Assembly (NCBI GenBank): GCA_000469685.2
Contig: LS997563.1
Span: forward strand, 1,782,720-1,846,719
DNA from: Haemonchus contortus
Lineage: Eukaryota > Nematoda > Chromadorea > Rhabditida > Trichostrongylidae
DNA length: 64,000 nucleotides
Direction of reading: 5' to 3'
Under the pieces are notes generated by a model. It made no database searches. It was given only the letters and a program-made list of their open reading frames with translations, and was not told the origin of the DNA. This document shows, in pieces, positions 46,474-58,200 of the stretch (positions are counted from its first letter, which is position 1; each line of letters opens with the position of its first letter). Both the position numbers and the translations under genes were made by a program.

Positions 46474-47099
46474 CCCATTGACGACCATGCAGTCCATATG
46501 TGGACTGCACTTTTTTGGCCACATGGGACCGTGCAGTCCACGTGTAGACTGCAGTTGTATTTTTTGATTTATTCATCTATATTTCCGTTTTTTCTACAAT
46601 TTTTCTTCTCAAAACATTACATCAGGTCCGAATGAAACTACATACAGCGTGGTTCTGGAAAATTTTCCAATTTTGCAATTGTAAAGGTGTTTTTTCGAAG
46701 GGGTACATTCCTTGGTGAATTCTTAGGTCGTTGAACAACCTCGAAAAAAGATATATTCTTTCAAAAATACGGTCGACTTTAGCATTTCCGCTTTTAACGA
46801 CCAAATGCAAAGCTCGTAAAAGTTCCCCGAAACGATTTCCGGAATAATTGAGCTCATAATTGAATGACCACTAGAACGAATGCCGTTTCCATATTAAAGA
46901 TCGATAATCACTCAATGTGGCATCCTTACCAATCCCGTTTGAAGGAATATTCCGAAAAACTTATAATTCCTCTTATAAACTTCAAAAAACGGTCATTCTG
47001 GACCATGAAGTCCACATGTGGGCTGCAGTCGCGAGTGTATGAATAGCGCGCTAGTCCCTCGCGGCGCTTTTCCCGCAAAACGTCATGGTCGTCAATGGG
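46474..47099. mobile_element. piggyBac-type MITE, 626 bp
   Basis: The element begins CCCATTGACGACCATG and ends with its perfect reverse complement, and it is flanked on both sides by TTAA (46470-46473 and 47100-47103). A TTAA target site and ends in CCC...GGG are the hallmark of the piggyBac superfamily. Subterminal near-palindromes (AGTCCATATGTGGACT, AGTCCACGTGTAGACT, AGTCCACATGTGGGCT) are further repeats. No transposase frame is present. Confidence 0.9.
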
Positions 47100-47998
47100 T
47101 TAAAGCTCCAAATGATGTAAAGGCCTAGGCGAGTAGCCTCTGTTTGAGTTCAACGGTTCGTGACAGGGACAATATTGGGTGGTACAGGCCTACGCTGCAG
47201 GAAATCGATTCACGAGGGTCGATAACTACTGCGGTTGCAGGTAAAAGTTCAGTTTGGATCTAGGTACTGAAAAGTACCAAAAATTTGTAAAAAAGTTTGC
47301 ATTCTTAGTTCCTACCCACGTTTCTCTCCTTTCAACCGAAATGTTGGTTTTCTGCTCTTCTTTTCTGTTTCTTTCGTTTACACTTTCCTATTATCGTTAA
47401 GAATTTATCAATTCAATCAACAGTCAAAGGAACCCCTTTTTCCTTTTCCCTATTTTGCAATAACATACCACTGTTTGTAGACTCGTCTGAAAAAATAAAG
47501 CTGCTTTTTCTGTAGGGACCCTTGGTTCGTTGTGTAGGCCACATATGCACTCAAACTACAGCCTACTTTGAAGCCAAGTGCCTTGCGCAGTGAAGAACTC
47601 AAATTTATTCGATTCTTCTTTCACCCTCAACGAATAACAACTTATTTTCGTTGTAGTTCGTTTGCCAATTCATAGCACTTTTAGTGATAAATCAACGGCA
47701 AGCGATGAAATTTTTTTGTCTCATTGAGTATGCAACACGCAAAAATCAGGTGACGAAAAGGTGACTGTAGTGCACTCAAGCAGAACACCCCTGCCGAAGA
47801 GGTAGCGCTTCGGACTGTTCCACACTTCTAGTTATCTAGTTTCCACTGAGAAACTGCCAATAGCAACATAGAAAATCGCAATCATTGAACAATTCCCTAC
47901 AAACTCTTCAAAGTTGAACAGCTGTCAAACCATTCATGACTTCAGTTTGTTCGACGAAAGAGTTATAATGCTCGTTTATTCATGCCACGCTATTGATT

Positions 47999-48199
47999 CT
48001 ATCCTATCCATCCTTTAGCTGCAGCATTCCAACGACTTTTATAATATTCAGGGCTCATATTCTCATTAAGAATCTCAGGGACAAATTTCCAACCTGTAGG
48101 ATACGCCCAGGGAGGGTAATGTTTAGTTAAGTCAGGACGCTGCTTAATGTAACCATAGACGACAGAGAGGATGACGATCAGGAAACACCAAAATTGCAT
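47999..48199 (-). CDS. Short secreted peptide precursor 3 (long tail)
   Basis: This is a 66-residue precursor, the longest in the family. The signal part (MQFWCFLIVILSVVYG) matches the paralogues. The tail is unrelated to them: about 47 residues rich in Pro, Tyr, Trp and Lys (KHYPPWAYPTGWKFVPE) and ending AAAKGWIG, again with a terminal Gly. The acceptor TTTTTTTTTTCAG lies just before the leader GGAAAA-ATG. A poly-A signal AATAAA lies about 20 bases after the stop. The promoter module is at 48450-48479. Its copy at 60 kb is frameshifted. Function unknown. Confidence 0.7.
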   Translation of the reverse strand: MQFWCFLIVILSVVYGYIKQRPDLTKHYPPWAYPTGWKFVPEILNENMSPEYYKSRWNAAAKGWIG

Positions 48200-48449
48200 T
48201 TTTCCCTGAAAAAAAAAACACTTCAAAAATAGTTGTGTCTTCGATCATTGCTTGTTAAAAGGATCGCTGAGTAGAAATCCTTAGAAGGGATTGCTGGTTC
48301 ACGAGTATGTCTTTGGCATTGCTAGCCACGGTATAATCACTTAAATGATAGGACTTACCCGTTATATGGGCACGAGTTCGAGTTCAATTTGGAACAGTGC
48401 AGGAATCACGACGGGGGGCTGATAGCTCTGCTTTTATAGGCTTGTGCCC

Positions 48450-48479
48450 TTTTATATGGCAGTTAGCATTTTAAATGGT
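48450..48479 (-). promoter_or_regulatory. Promoter module of peptide gene 3
   Basis: TATAAAA (48456-48450, minus) lies 8 bases after the degenerate palindrome ACCATTTAAAATGCT (48479-48465). A second TATAAAA-like box and the conserved AGCAGAGCT follow about 18 bases downstream, as at the other family promoters. Confidence 0.6.
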
Positions 48480-49482
48480 AGTGAATTAGGGGCTGAACCC
48501 TGATGCTTTCAAAGCTTATCAATCCAGTGGCATATGAGAACCAAAAGCTTTTGTATGCGAGAATACCAAAGTGAATTTTAGGCACCTTCAAAGTGGCTCC
48601 TTAACCGTTTAGACTAATGGAATCGTAAAGGCTTCTTTGCAAAAAAGGAATATCGTGTATGAATGCCCCCATCCTTCACAGCTGTCCGAAGAAATGCACT
48701 TTGAAAGAAAGGTTCATCATTGAAACCATTTTTCTGTTGTGAACGGATCAAGGTAAGTTTCAAGTCAATCACTGTCTCTGCTCAATATTCTGGATCCTCG
48801 AGGAGATGAGCAGCTCCTTTTTTAATGGGATAAATGACTAATCCGGCAGGAAAGGAAAACACGCCCTACTCTTGCTCCGGACGAATACGACCTCTATCAA
48901 GCTCACAAGCTGTCCAATCAGTCCTTGCCGTAACTCACTTCTCCCGCTTCGCTCAAAGCCTTACCAACACAACACTGACAAATTAACTTGGAGCAAGGAA
49001 AAAATATTTTTTTCTTGCAAAGAGCACGAAATGATATCTCAACAAGAAGAATTTCGCACGTTCCTAATTCCTCAAATTTTCACTTGTGATCTAATTACTA
49101 CGATTTTCTTACGAATATTCATCGCTGAAGCAACTCATCGCCCTATCTCGGCTTTTCCTGCGAAAACAGATGCCGACGAGAAGATGGTGATCGGAAGGTA
49201 CCAAAAACGCCTTCCTTCCTGGGAAGGTCGCCTCAAAAACTGGCTTTCCAACCGAGATTCGTCATCTGGGTCCACCAAGTAGAGTCGGTTTTGGGATTAA
49301 CTTGATTCAAGGTGAAGGACTCGTGTGACCCGAACATAACAGAGCAGTGAGTTAAATAGGGTGGCCATGGCATTACTAGGCACAAATTGGCCTTTTGCCA
49401 TGAAAAGATTTGTGCGTTTCATGGGCGAGAACTTTTCAACCTGGGAAGAATAGTCAATCACGACGGCGATCCCGAGGGGTCT

Positions 49483-49515
49483 GCTTTTATATGTGTTGCT
49501 TTTACATGCTACTCA
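49483..49515 (-). promoter_or_regulatory. Orphan copy of the peptide-family promoter
   Basis: A minus-strand ATATAAAAGCAGACC preceded by an AGCATTC-like remnant resembles the family promoter module, but no family reading frame follows downstream. It is probably left over from a lost or truncated gene. Confidence 0.35.
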
Positions 49516-49689
49516 GCATTCCTAATGATTATGAATTAAGGACTGCAGACCTTTCAAGCCTTGTAAGTTCATCAAGACAAGCTGGTGGAGCAGAATGCTT
49601 TTGTAAGTGAGAATACCAATGTGGTTTTTAGATGCCTCCAAAGTTGCGAATAGTGGTCAAGCCAAATAGCTAAACTCCATTCAGCTTAC

Positions 49690-50310
49690 AATTAGCCAAA
49701 TGAGACACCAACTCGTTGAGATGTACAGTCATATGAGGAACTCGGATATCAATGCCAAATCTGGTTGGATTAAGGTAATCACGGGCAGCCGTCGACGTTT
49801 AAAGAGCAAATAGCGAAAGAAACATGGCAAGGATGATGGTGGAGCTCGATTTTGTGCATTGACTTTGATCAAATAGGGGAAGAAGTGCTGGAGGCAAAGC
49901 ATAGGTGACATTGCCCTCAACTGGTACATGACTAGCTTGCTCGGATCAGCTTCCTTCAAAGCATCCTTTCACGAGGTTGTGCAAGTAACGCAGAGAGAGG
50001 AGGAAGGATTCGGTTCTATGCAGAATGGGGAGGAATTGTTGCATATCAGTATTCACATTAACATCAACGAATGGAACCAGATCATCGGCTCGGCCACCAC
50101 CACAAATTCCATGCACTGTTGAATGTATGCAAACGATTGGGTTTTTTGCTAGTGCTGATGGCTGAATAGCTCGAGCTCATTCACTTGATTCTGACGAATT
50201 TTCATCGTTCTCCTTTGTAGGTGCTGGAACACCTATGGCAGCGGGGTATCAAATAAAACTCTGGCCAACTTCAATGATTTCCGTTCATTTGGTGCATAGA
50301 GTAATCTTCA
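49690..50310 (+). pseudogene. Lysozyme pseudogene fragments
   Basis: Bases 49692-49757 read EMYSHMRNSDINAKSGWIK and end at a GTAATC donor, equal to the end of lysozyme exon 4. Bases 50041-50110 read ISIHININEWNQIIGSA (exon 6). After a TTTGTAG acceptor, 50221-50299 reads CWNTYGSGVSNKTLANFNDF and then stops, halfway through exon 7. Exon 5 is missing. It lies between the divergent peptide genes 3 and 4. Confidence 0.82.
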
Positions 50311-50921
50311 ACTAAGCAGATCGGTCAGCTCTAATCCATTTGTGGATTACCTGAGAATAGGTGAGGAAATATGACATATATGGTAAGTAGCTTTCGTTGA
50401 CGCCGTTGCTGACCTTCAATTTGATAGGAAGAGATGCCAGCTGTTGTTCTGAAGACTTGTGGTACTCACCGGGCCACCTATCTCCAAGGAAGCCAGGCTG
50501 GTGAATGAGCAAAGGTGGTGGGTGAATCATCCTAATCTGTTCAAAGCAAAAAATTTTGATTACGTAGCTGACTCTTTCCGTCGAGGTGTACTTCTCCGGG
50601 GTGAAACAAAACCGCTGCAGAGGAGGAGGGCATTTGCCACAGCGTTGGCATATGTGTCCTCTATTTGTAATATCGTTTGGAAGTGAATTAATTTTTGGTT
50701 CGACATTTTGCACGTGGTGGAAGTGCCCCTAAATCGAATTGTCTGAAAGTCGATCGTTCACATTCATAGTAGCCGTAAAGGCTTGACTATTCAAAAAAAC
50801 CAGAGGCATTTAGAGGAGGATAAAAATCGTTTTGATATTCTCCCACGCGAGAGCTTCTTGCTCTCATGTGTCACTTAATTGGAAATCTTTAAAAGCATCG
50901 GGCTTGAGCCTCCAACTCGAT

Positions 50922-50970
50922 AACATTTGAATTGCTAACTATCATATAAAAGGATCTAAGCGTATAAAAG
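50922..50970 (+). promoter_or_regulatory. Promoter module of peptide gene 4
   Basis: The degenerate palindrome ACATTTGAATTGCT (50922-50935) is followed by TATAAAA (50945-50951) and a second TATAAAA (50963-50969) leading into AGCAGAGCTC. The layout is identical at 63 kb. Confidence 0.65.
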
Positions 50971-51241
50971 CAGAGCTCTTAGCTCTCGGACATGTTTTAT
51001 GCACTGTTCCAGTCTATATTAGATTCGTGCCCGTATGACGAGAGGAATCCCATCATGGCCAAGAATATACCGGGGCAATGAATGCCAACAATTCCAAGTA
51101 CATCCTGATGTACTTGGAAGCGCTCTGCTCTGTTCATTCACACGAACCTTCGACTTGATTCCTCCAGCAAACTTTACTCAGTGGCCCTTTTGTCAAGCTC
51201 TGATTGAAATTAGATTGATTTTTGAATTTTTTCAGGTAGAA

Positions 51242-51340
51242 ATGCCTTTTTGGTGCTTCCTTATCGCCATGCTCAGTTTCCTCTGCTACACCTTCACCGA
51301 AGCACATCGTCTTGGTCCAATACCCGGACGTAGAAGATGA
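51242..51340 (+). CDS. Short secreted peptide precursor 4 (amidation signal)
   Basis: This is a 32-residue precursor. The signal peptide (MPFWCFLIAMLSFLCYTFT-EA) is followed by HRLGPIPGRRR. The end Gly-Arg-Arg-Arg is a textbook cleavage-plus-amidation site and would leave a seven-residue peptide ending in Pro-amide. A TTTTTTCAG acceptor lies 6 bases before the ATG; AATAAA lies about 30 bases after the stop. It is the closest paralogue of gene 5 at 63.4 kb: signal peptide and UTRs are very similar, yet the mature parts align only at PGRRR. Function unknown. Confidence 0.75.
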   Translation: MPFWCFLIAMLSFLCYTFTEAHRLGPIPGRRR

Positions 51341-51448
51341 TACCGCAAATGATAGAGTCGTTTTGTAACGAATAAACTCATTCAGATTATATCTCTGTCG
51401 CCGAATAATTTGTAATCGTGAATGGTTTGATACTGTTTAGTTTAATTA

Positions 51449-51565
51449 AGGGGGGAGGTGCTGTGGTGGCAAGTGGCGCACACTCTCACACGTTGTCAGG
51501 GGTGCGGATCCCGGATTGATGTCCGCCTAGGCAAACCAAGCCTTCTCGTTCCCGGAGTTAAACCT
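51449..51565 (+). mobile_element. Truncated SINE (5' part)
   Basis: The head ggggggaggtgctgtggtgg, then caagtggcgcacactctcac, and the B-box region gcggatcccggattgatgt match the SINE family; the sequence then leaves the family after the aaaccaagccttc segment. An equivalent SINE head follows peptide gene 5 at 63573, so the insertion predates the block duplication. Confidence 0.7.
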
Positions 51566-51914
51566 TTCTTGGATCCATTTGATAGGAAAAGAGTTACGAT
51601 TGGAAGAGCGCTTCACCGAAGACTTTTGGCCGCTACTGTATGTGTCCTCTATTTGTAATATCGTTTACAAGTGATTTTATTACTAGTTTCAGTTGTGTCC
51701 GTGATGGTAGTGCTCCTAAAATCGAATTGTCTGAAGTCGATCTTTCACATTCATAGTAGCCGCAAAGATGCATGGGTCTTAACGATTCAAAAGACCAGAG
51801 GCATTAGGAGGCAATTGAAAATCACTTCAATATTCTCCTACACAAGAGCCTTCTGCTCTTATGTTTCACTGAATTGGTAGTCTTCACAAACGTCATGCTT
51901 GAACCTCCAGTTCG

Positions 51915-51970
51915 ACAATATTTGCAATGCTAACTATAATATAAAAGAATCTAAGCATATAGAGCAGAAG
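51915..51970 (+). promoter_or_regulatory. Orphan copy of the peptide-family promoter
   Basis: caatatttgcaatgctaact followed by TATAAAAG and a gcatatagagcagaag segment is the family promoter, in the same orientation as gene 4. The following leader stops after about 60 bases, and no reading frame of the family follows. Confidence 0.45.
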
Positions 51971-52129
51971 TCTCAGCTCCCGATCACGTTTTTATACATT
52001 GTATCAGTTTAGTAAACAAACTATATGTAGCTTAAGTAAATATACTCGTTCTGTGCAGAGAGAAGATTTTTCCCTATAATCTCAAATTTGAAGAATACAA
52101 GGGGCTTCACTTTGTAGCAGCATTTTGAA

Positions 52130-52440
52130 TACTTAGTTAGTCAACACAATAAATCAAATGGACCAACCACTTTATATGAAACAACAACATTGTTCTCTCA
52201 AACGAATCTGGAAACATTTAAAAGTTTCCGGAGAGTAGGGAAAAGTAAGACTTGGTCAGTTCTCATCGAAAATAGGAAAGATGGAACAAAATAGGAACAG
52301 TTCAAGTAAAAAAAAAGGTTGGGTGAAGAAAAATTGTGCGTAAACTGGAAAAAGCGGCTAAACGGAAACGGCTACATTGGCATAAAATATTAACGACTCG
52401 ATGGAAATGAATGAAAGTGTGGGATCAAATTGCTGGACAT
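52130..52440. repeat. Right arm of the large inverted duplication
   Basis: This is the diverged reverse complement of 39480-39800. The order outward from the peptide gene mirrors the left arm. Confidence 0.7.
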
Positions 52441-52739
52441 GCAGCGCTTAAGCTCTGGAAGGTGGAATTACCTCGAAGTATGGTTGCCAGTGTAAATCGG
52501 AGCAATTGATAGGAAAAAGTTTTTTTAATCAATGAGTAGCTACAAAGTACTGTAGCGCTATACTCCACTATAATATATCCGTCAGGCATTATCTGGATGG
52601 CTATATGTTAAATATGCTGGGTATGTGCATTACTCCCAAATGATTTGGTTCTCATTTATTTCCTTAACTCTATTTTATACAATTCATTTATTATCTAAAT
52701 CAACGATATTACACGGTTCCAGCAAAAGAGGAGGTCTCC

Positions 52740-53900
52740 CACTTATTTATTTGTTTTTATTATTTATTTAGCAATGCGTTGTAATAGACAACGTTAGAAA
52801 CGACTAACAAAATACAATACCAGCAACACTGGGGGCTTAACTAGTAACAGCAGCTTGATTGGAAATAGGATTGTACCAGCTAAGCCTTCCCTACGAATCT
52901 TGTATGAGTTTTGCTATTAAGCGTTAGAAGGACGCCCGAGAGCCTGAGAAGCAGTTGGATTTACTGAAATGCAGGTATGAGAGACCTGCTCTGGCAGTGA
53001 AAAAAGTGCTCCTGGTGGTGGTTTTAGGTGGGTCTGGGGAAATATATTTGAGCTGGCCACCCCTGGTGATAGATGGAATTGTGCTGAAAAACTGCAAAAT
53101 ATTAGCCGCAGATTTCTCGCTGAGCAGATAATGAGTTATACATAAGTCAAAGAAAGTCCGTCTGGACTGAAGAGAAGGAAGATCATAATACTTGTTCCGT
53201 ATTTTGGCCCTTGGTACTCTTGAATAAAGAAAACCACCGCGACGAATCAGGATCTTTCTGGTGAAATTATTTTGGACTTTCTCGATTGAAGCAATGTGTA
53301 CCTTTTACGGGCAGAATACCACGGTCCCGTTCTCCACTGGACGGATGTAAGTTTTGTAAACCGAGGTAAGTGTTCTAGAGTCCTTAGTTGTCAAAGTCTT
53401 GAAGATATGATAGGTTTTATGGTACGCCTTTTGCAGATTAGGTTACAATGAGACAGAAGTCAAGCTTATCATTGTATAGGAACCCTAGGTCCTTAACTTC
53501 ATTAACCTTAGAAATCCCTTAGTACCAATGAAGTTAACGGACGAGCCAGGAGGACAAGAGTGCATATGACAGGGTTTGGTATAGGACAGAGGAACTTGCC
53601 GATCTGTGGACCACTGTACGAGACTGTTGACCGAAAACTGTAGGGAATGGGCATCCAGAGGAGAGTCAATAACTTTGTGAGATTCCAAATCATCGGCATA
53701 CTGTTTACACACAACACCGTACTGAGAGCAAATCATGGGCAAGTCCGTAAAATATATGTATATTGAAAGGTAGGGGGGATAAGACCCTTCCTTAAGGAAC
53801 CCCGCTCTTCGCATGAAGGACTTCCGAAAAAGAGTTATTTGTGCGAACTTGATAACCACGTCCACTGTCTCATGGAAACGAAGCTTACGTTTTTATACAA
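52740..53900 (-). mobile_element. Degenerate LINE (CR1/jockey-like reverse transcriptase)
   Basis: The minus-strand frame 53865-53485 contains a decayed DLPMI, KQYADDLE (the catalytic FADD motif with Tyr), then SVNSLVQWSTDRQVPLSYTK and a SVNFIG-like segment, in the order of LINE reverse transcriptase domains C to E. Further downstream a broken C-terminus (FTARAGLSYLHFSKS) is recognisable. An AATAA-rich tail near 52745-52790 marks the 3' end. The 5' half is missing. Confidence 0.75.
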
Positions 53901-54104
53901 CAGTTTTTTACAACTCTACTCATTTTACAATTTCTAGAATAACTTTCACTCCAAACTCCTACTTTTCACATAGTACCTAAAACTAATTGAATTTTGATCG
54001 CTGATGTTGAATCCAGAAGGGCTAAGGCATAGGAGTATTGGCCGATAAGAGTAGCGAGTGAACCATGGTGTAAGCTTTCGCATGGGTGTTGTTTGAACTA
54101 GCCT

Positions 54105-55247
54105 CAACCTCTACACCCACCTTTTTTATTGGCGCAGATAACTTGCATACGGACTTATACTCAGCGACCGCCGGCATTGGTAGGTTTGCATCATGCCTGT
54201 TACGGGATCTCTGACCATGAATGTTTTCATGGTTTAACGAAGTGCGTTGAGAACTCAGCGTTGCCAGCCACACGTTGACAGTGCTGAACATCGACCGTTT
54301 GCAATGTTGGCTACTCGGTGGAAGTCTGTAGACGATGCCTGCGCATATGATAGCTTTTTCTTTGGGACGTGGTGTTTCTCGAGCGGTAAACAAACCTGTC
54401 AGCTCCGATTTTGTCAGCAGACGATGTCCAGCGCTGTCGCTGTCCCCTTGGGTGTGAGAAATGCTACAACTTCAACGCTCGTCGACCAAGCCTCATCGAA
54501 AGCCCGCGAAGGCTCAGACTACCGATCTTTCATCAATTATCTCTATATCAATCCCCCCACTACGCTTGTGTAAGGCTTACACCAGGTACATCAGTCTACG
54601 TGATATCTAAAACCACTTGTAGAAATGAAATGCCGAACCGTTGGGCCTTACTTCTTCGTGAAAGACCCGGACCATGCAAAAGCTGAACTAGGAGCCCTGC
54701 TTGGGTTCATTGGCTAGCCATGGGAACATCTTGGGTGGAACGGACGTCGGTGAAATGAATTGAACTTCTAGGGGACGATAACTACCTCCACTACAGTTAA
54801 AAACTGAGTAATATTGGTGTGGTGTTTTCATTTTCTACGTGCTTTTTTCCATTTTTAGCCGAAAAAATTATCTTTGGCTAGAATATTACCTATTCCGGTT
54901 CCTTTTTCATATCATCAATGGGAACTGATTAGTTCGCCCTGTTTCCTGTTCTCCAACAGCTTTTTGAGCTTTTGATCGTTTTCTTCTCGTCTGAGAGAAT
55001 AAGGTAGCTACCTATATAGAAACAGGTCCGTTTGGTTCACTGGTAGGCCACGAATGCGTTCAAAATGCTACTCCTAAGTAGAGTGCTTGGCGCAATCCTG
55101 CAACTCGAGTCCATTCTAGAAAATTTTCCTTCTGCTCAAATATAACTATTTTCGTTTACAGTTCGTTAGCTATTTAGTTAAAAAGCATATTCAGTTAAAA
55201 ATCAACGTAGAGCGTTTACACCTGGATTCAATGCCTCATTATTCTAC
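54105..55247. repeat. Partial third copy of the duplicated block
   Basis: Segments match the flanks of both other copies: 54117-54190 resembles 46200-46275 (ccaccttttttattggcg), and 54480-54800 resembles 58830-59120 (catcaattatctct, ggcttgtg, aactaggagcc). The block is interrupted at 55247 by the LTR element and resumes after 58253. Confidence 0.7.
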
Positions 55248-58200
55248 TGTAGGAGCTCAGAGGACCTAGTAGGATAACAAGTGAGTAGCACTAGAAAAAT
55301 CAATAAGTTATAGTCAGGCTCGACAGCTTAGTTGTTGCTTCGATGACTTCTGCTGAATTCAGGAGGCGGCGGCGCGGAGGTACAAAAGCTTGTACAAGCG
55401 GCGCTCGAGAGGAGAGAGGATCGTACTAACGGACCTGTGGACGCTGCCTCGCAGGACCCAGACCTTCGCCCCTCACGTTCCACTGCAATGTTCACTTACT
55501 GTATTCATTCTATGTGATGTAGCCGATGTAACGGATAAACATTCATATTGTACTGTGGTCGTTTCTTAACACGGACTCCTAACACGCACTGGAAGCAGCG
55601 CAGCGGTGCCACCTCCAAGGGTCAGTCCTTCATTTCTCGTTATTTACTTTTGGACATCCTATGGACACAGCTGATGGCCACAGCCGTGCCTCCGGAATTA
55701 ATGCACCTCTTTTCTTTCCTCTGGTTTCTCTTCCTGATAGTAAAAGTGACTGCTGTGTTCCTCCAATATCATTTTTTCCCTTTCCTTTACTTTGCTTAGC
55801 ATCTGACAGCCTCAGTAGACGTTTCGCTCTTCTCTTTCTGTTGTCTATAAGACTATAAATCGTCTTCTTGAATGCTTTCACGCTGTGCTCAGCGTTCGGG
55901 CTTCTTCCGTTTGTTCACTTTCCTGCTTTTTGCAAACTGCACCCACTTTTTTGGAACCCATTCTTTCTGCTCTAAACGTCCTAACGGACGCTTCCAAAAC
56001 GTGGTACTCCCTGTTAACACTAATATTTTCCTTTTCGCCCTCTGGTAGATCCGAACGAGGGACCTAGTGGTCACCCATCTGACACATTCGTTAGAGATGG
56101 GTGGAGGGCTTCTTGCGAACGAACCCCAGGGCATTTTTCTTCTCAAAACGTACGTAAAAAGGAAGTTCACAGAATCCGTTGTCCGTTAGGCTTGAAGCTG
56201 ATGTCACTAAACGCAGATTGCCCGGCCGTTTTTAGACGACAAGTATTTCGTAATGTGGTATCCGCAGATTAGGAGTTGTATAGCGCGCCAATAGTCCAAT
56301 AGCTTCTAGCACGTAAAATTTGAGGTCGTTAACAGTTTTGAGATCGTTTTTTCTTTTTCTCTCTCTGTCTAACTAGAAGGCCGCACGGGTCAACTCTCTC
56401 TATTACCTCTCGTTAACGCCGAATTGGGCGTTAGAGACGGTCCCGTTGGCTTCGCTTATAGGCGGACTCGCTTCAGCATCTTTGTGCCGAAACTACTTTA
56501 TTATTCTCCTTTCCAGTAGGCATTATTTCAGTTAATCTCCATATTCAGTAGATTGATCACATTCTCGCATTTAGCCTTGACTTTCACATCAAGATAATCC
56601 CATGTTTTCCGCTCACGCTTTTATCGTCACTTTCACCTTTACCATCTTCTCCTCATGCCTTTTTCCCTCTCAACCTTTTCCCGACGATTGACTTTACAGC
56701 CCGGAAAGGGACCGCTGAGGTCAACCAACCTTGAACCAACAGAAAAGTTGGGGTTTTCTGTATTCACGATATCCGCCTGACTTATCCGTGGCGGCACCAG
56801 AATAAAATACTGCGTAGTGATTGCTGCTCTTTGCTATCTCGATAATGCCGTTCTTTTGTCGAATCTCGCTGTTGGGCTTTCGTGTCTCCCAAATTGCGAA
56901 GTTACTTTTATATTATCCTTTTTCTTGGTCCTTAACTGCAAACAAGGTTTTGGTACGAGTCCTTCCAAGCGTTACATGAAGTCCTGGAAACCAGGAATCT
57001 TGCTCTTGACCTTCTCCTTCATGGGTACATTGGGCTTCAATACTCTACTTGTTTCGACTGGGTTAAGACTTTCAATTCGAGGTGCTGGCAACTGATCATT
57101 TTTGGATCATTGATGTCGGGTGTATCCACAATGGCACAGCTATCGAATATAACACATCCTTGGGTCTCGGATGGATGAAGGGGACCACGGTACACGAATA
57201 ATTCCTGCGCCTGGATCTTGCCTTCTGTAGGATTTGAGCGCAGCTCGCGGAAGTCGTTCATGAGCGAGTACGGAAAGATTGAGTAGGAAAGATCTTTTCA
57301 CACTCGGGTAGTTAGACCGAGGAAAGACGCTTCCATTGAGTTGAAGCTCAGGGCTTACGTTGGCAAAGGTGATCGGATGTCCTCAATCTACGGGATCGAC
57401 TGACCACCACGATTCAACGCAGCGCGATTGTTTACAGATGCGGCCGGCGAATTTCTTGACAACATCAAACGCATGAACGTCGCTCTCACAAGGTGCTGGC
57501 TTGGTCTGTTTATTCTAGGACACGTAACAGCACTCAGGACTCCTTCAAAATGGACACGTTTGCGTCGCTGGGCCGCCGCGCGAAACGTCATAATTGGCAT
57601 TGGCATGAATTCGTCACTCCCGGATTTGTTTCTCTAACTAGTTGACTCCATAGCTCCGGTACGTAAACTTCATACCTCTCAGACTTATAGAACAGCGAAG
57701 CCACTAACGCAGTTTTTTTAGGCCGTTCACTACGCCGTTTTCGTCACTGCATCAGACCAATTCTCTTGCACGCAATTTCATCATTTTGCTACTTCGCCTT
57801 CTTTTTAAGACTTTTTTACCATAACCAGGTAATTCTATAACTTCGACGCCGGCCTCAACACTTCACTCACCCGGACACCTCAACGTCCGGGGTCGGACGT
57901 TTTGTGAAAGGGGGGGAGGTGTAAGAGCTCAGAGGACCTAGTAGGATAACAAGTGAGTAGAAAAAGGAAAATCAATAAGTTCTAGACAAGCTCGACAGCT
58001 TAGTTGTTGCTTCGATGACTTCCGCTGATTACAGGAGGCGGCGGCGCGGCGGTACAAAAGCTGGCTCGAGAGGAGAGGATCGAACCAACGGACCCCTGGA
58101 CGCTGCCTCGCCGGAACCCGACCTTCGCCCCTCACCTTCCACTGCAATATTCGCTTATTGTATTCATTCTATGTAATGTAGCCGATGTAACGAATAAACA

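Larger units (their letters stand above)
47104..51460. repeat. Duplicated block, copy 1
   Basis: Long stretches match 59050-63570 in the same order and orientation: a pyrimidine-rich segment (47270-47560 vs 59130-59425), the 3' flank and minus-strand peptide gene (47.64-48.2 vs 59.5-60.05 kb), its promoter side (48.2-49.3 vs 60.1-61.1 kb), lysozyme pseudogene pieces (49.7-50.3 vs 61.1-61.5 kb) and the plus-strand peptide gene (50.7-51.46 vs 62.7-63.57 kb). Divergence is visible but modest. Confidence 0.85.

Noticed and set aside
54022..54686. Overlapping frames of 91-123 codons at 54.0-54.7 kb
   Set aside because: They lie in a duplicated block, the frames are not kept in the other copies, and no domain is visible.
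57037..57261. Minus-strand 74-codon frame inside the LTR element, protein-like in composition
   Set aside because: It is antisense to the element, has no recognisable domain and no splice context; kept only as a curiosity.
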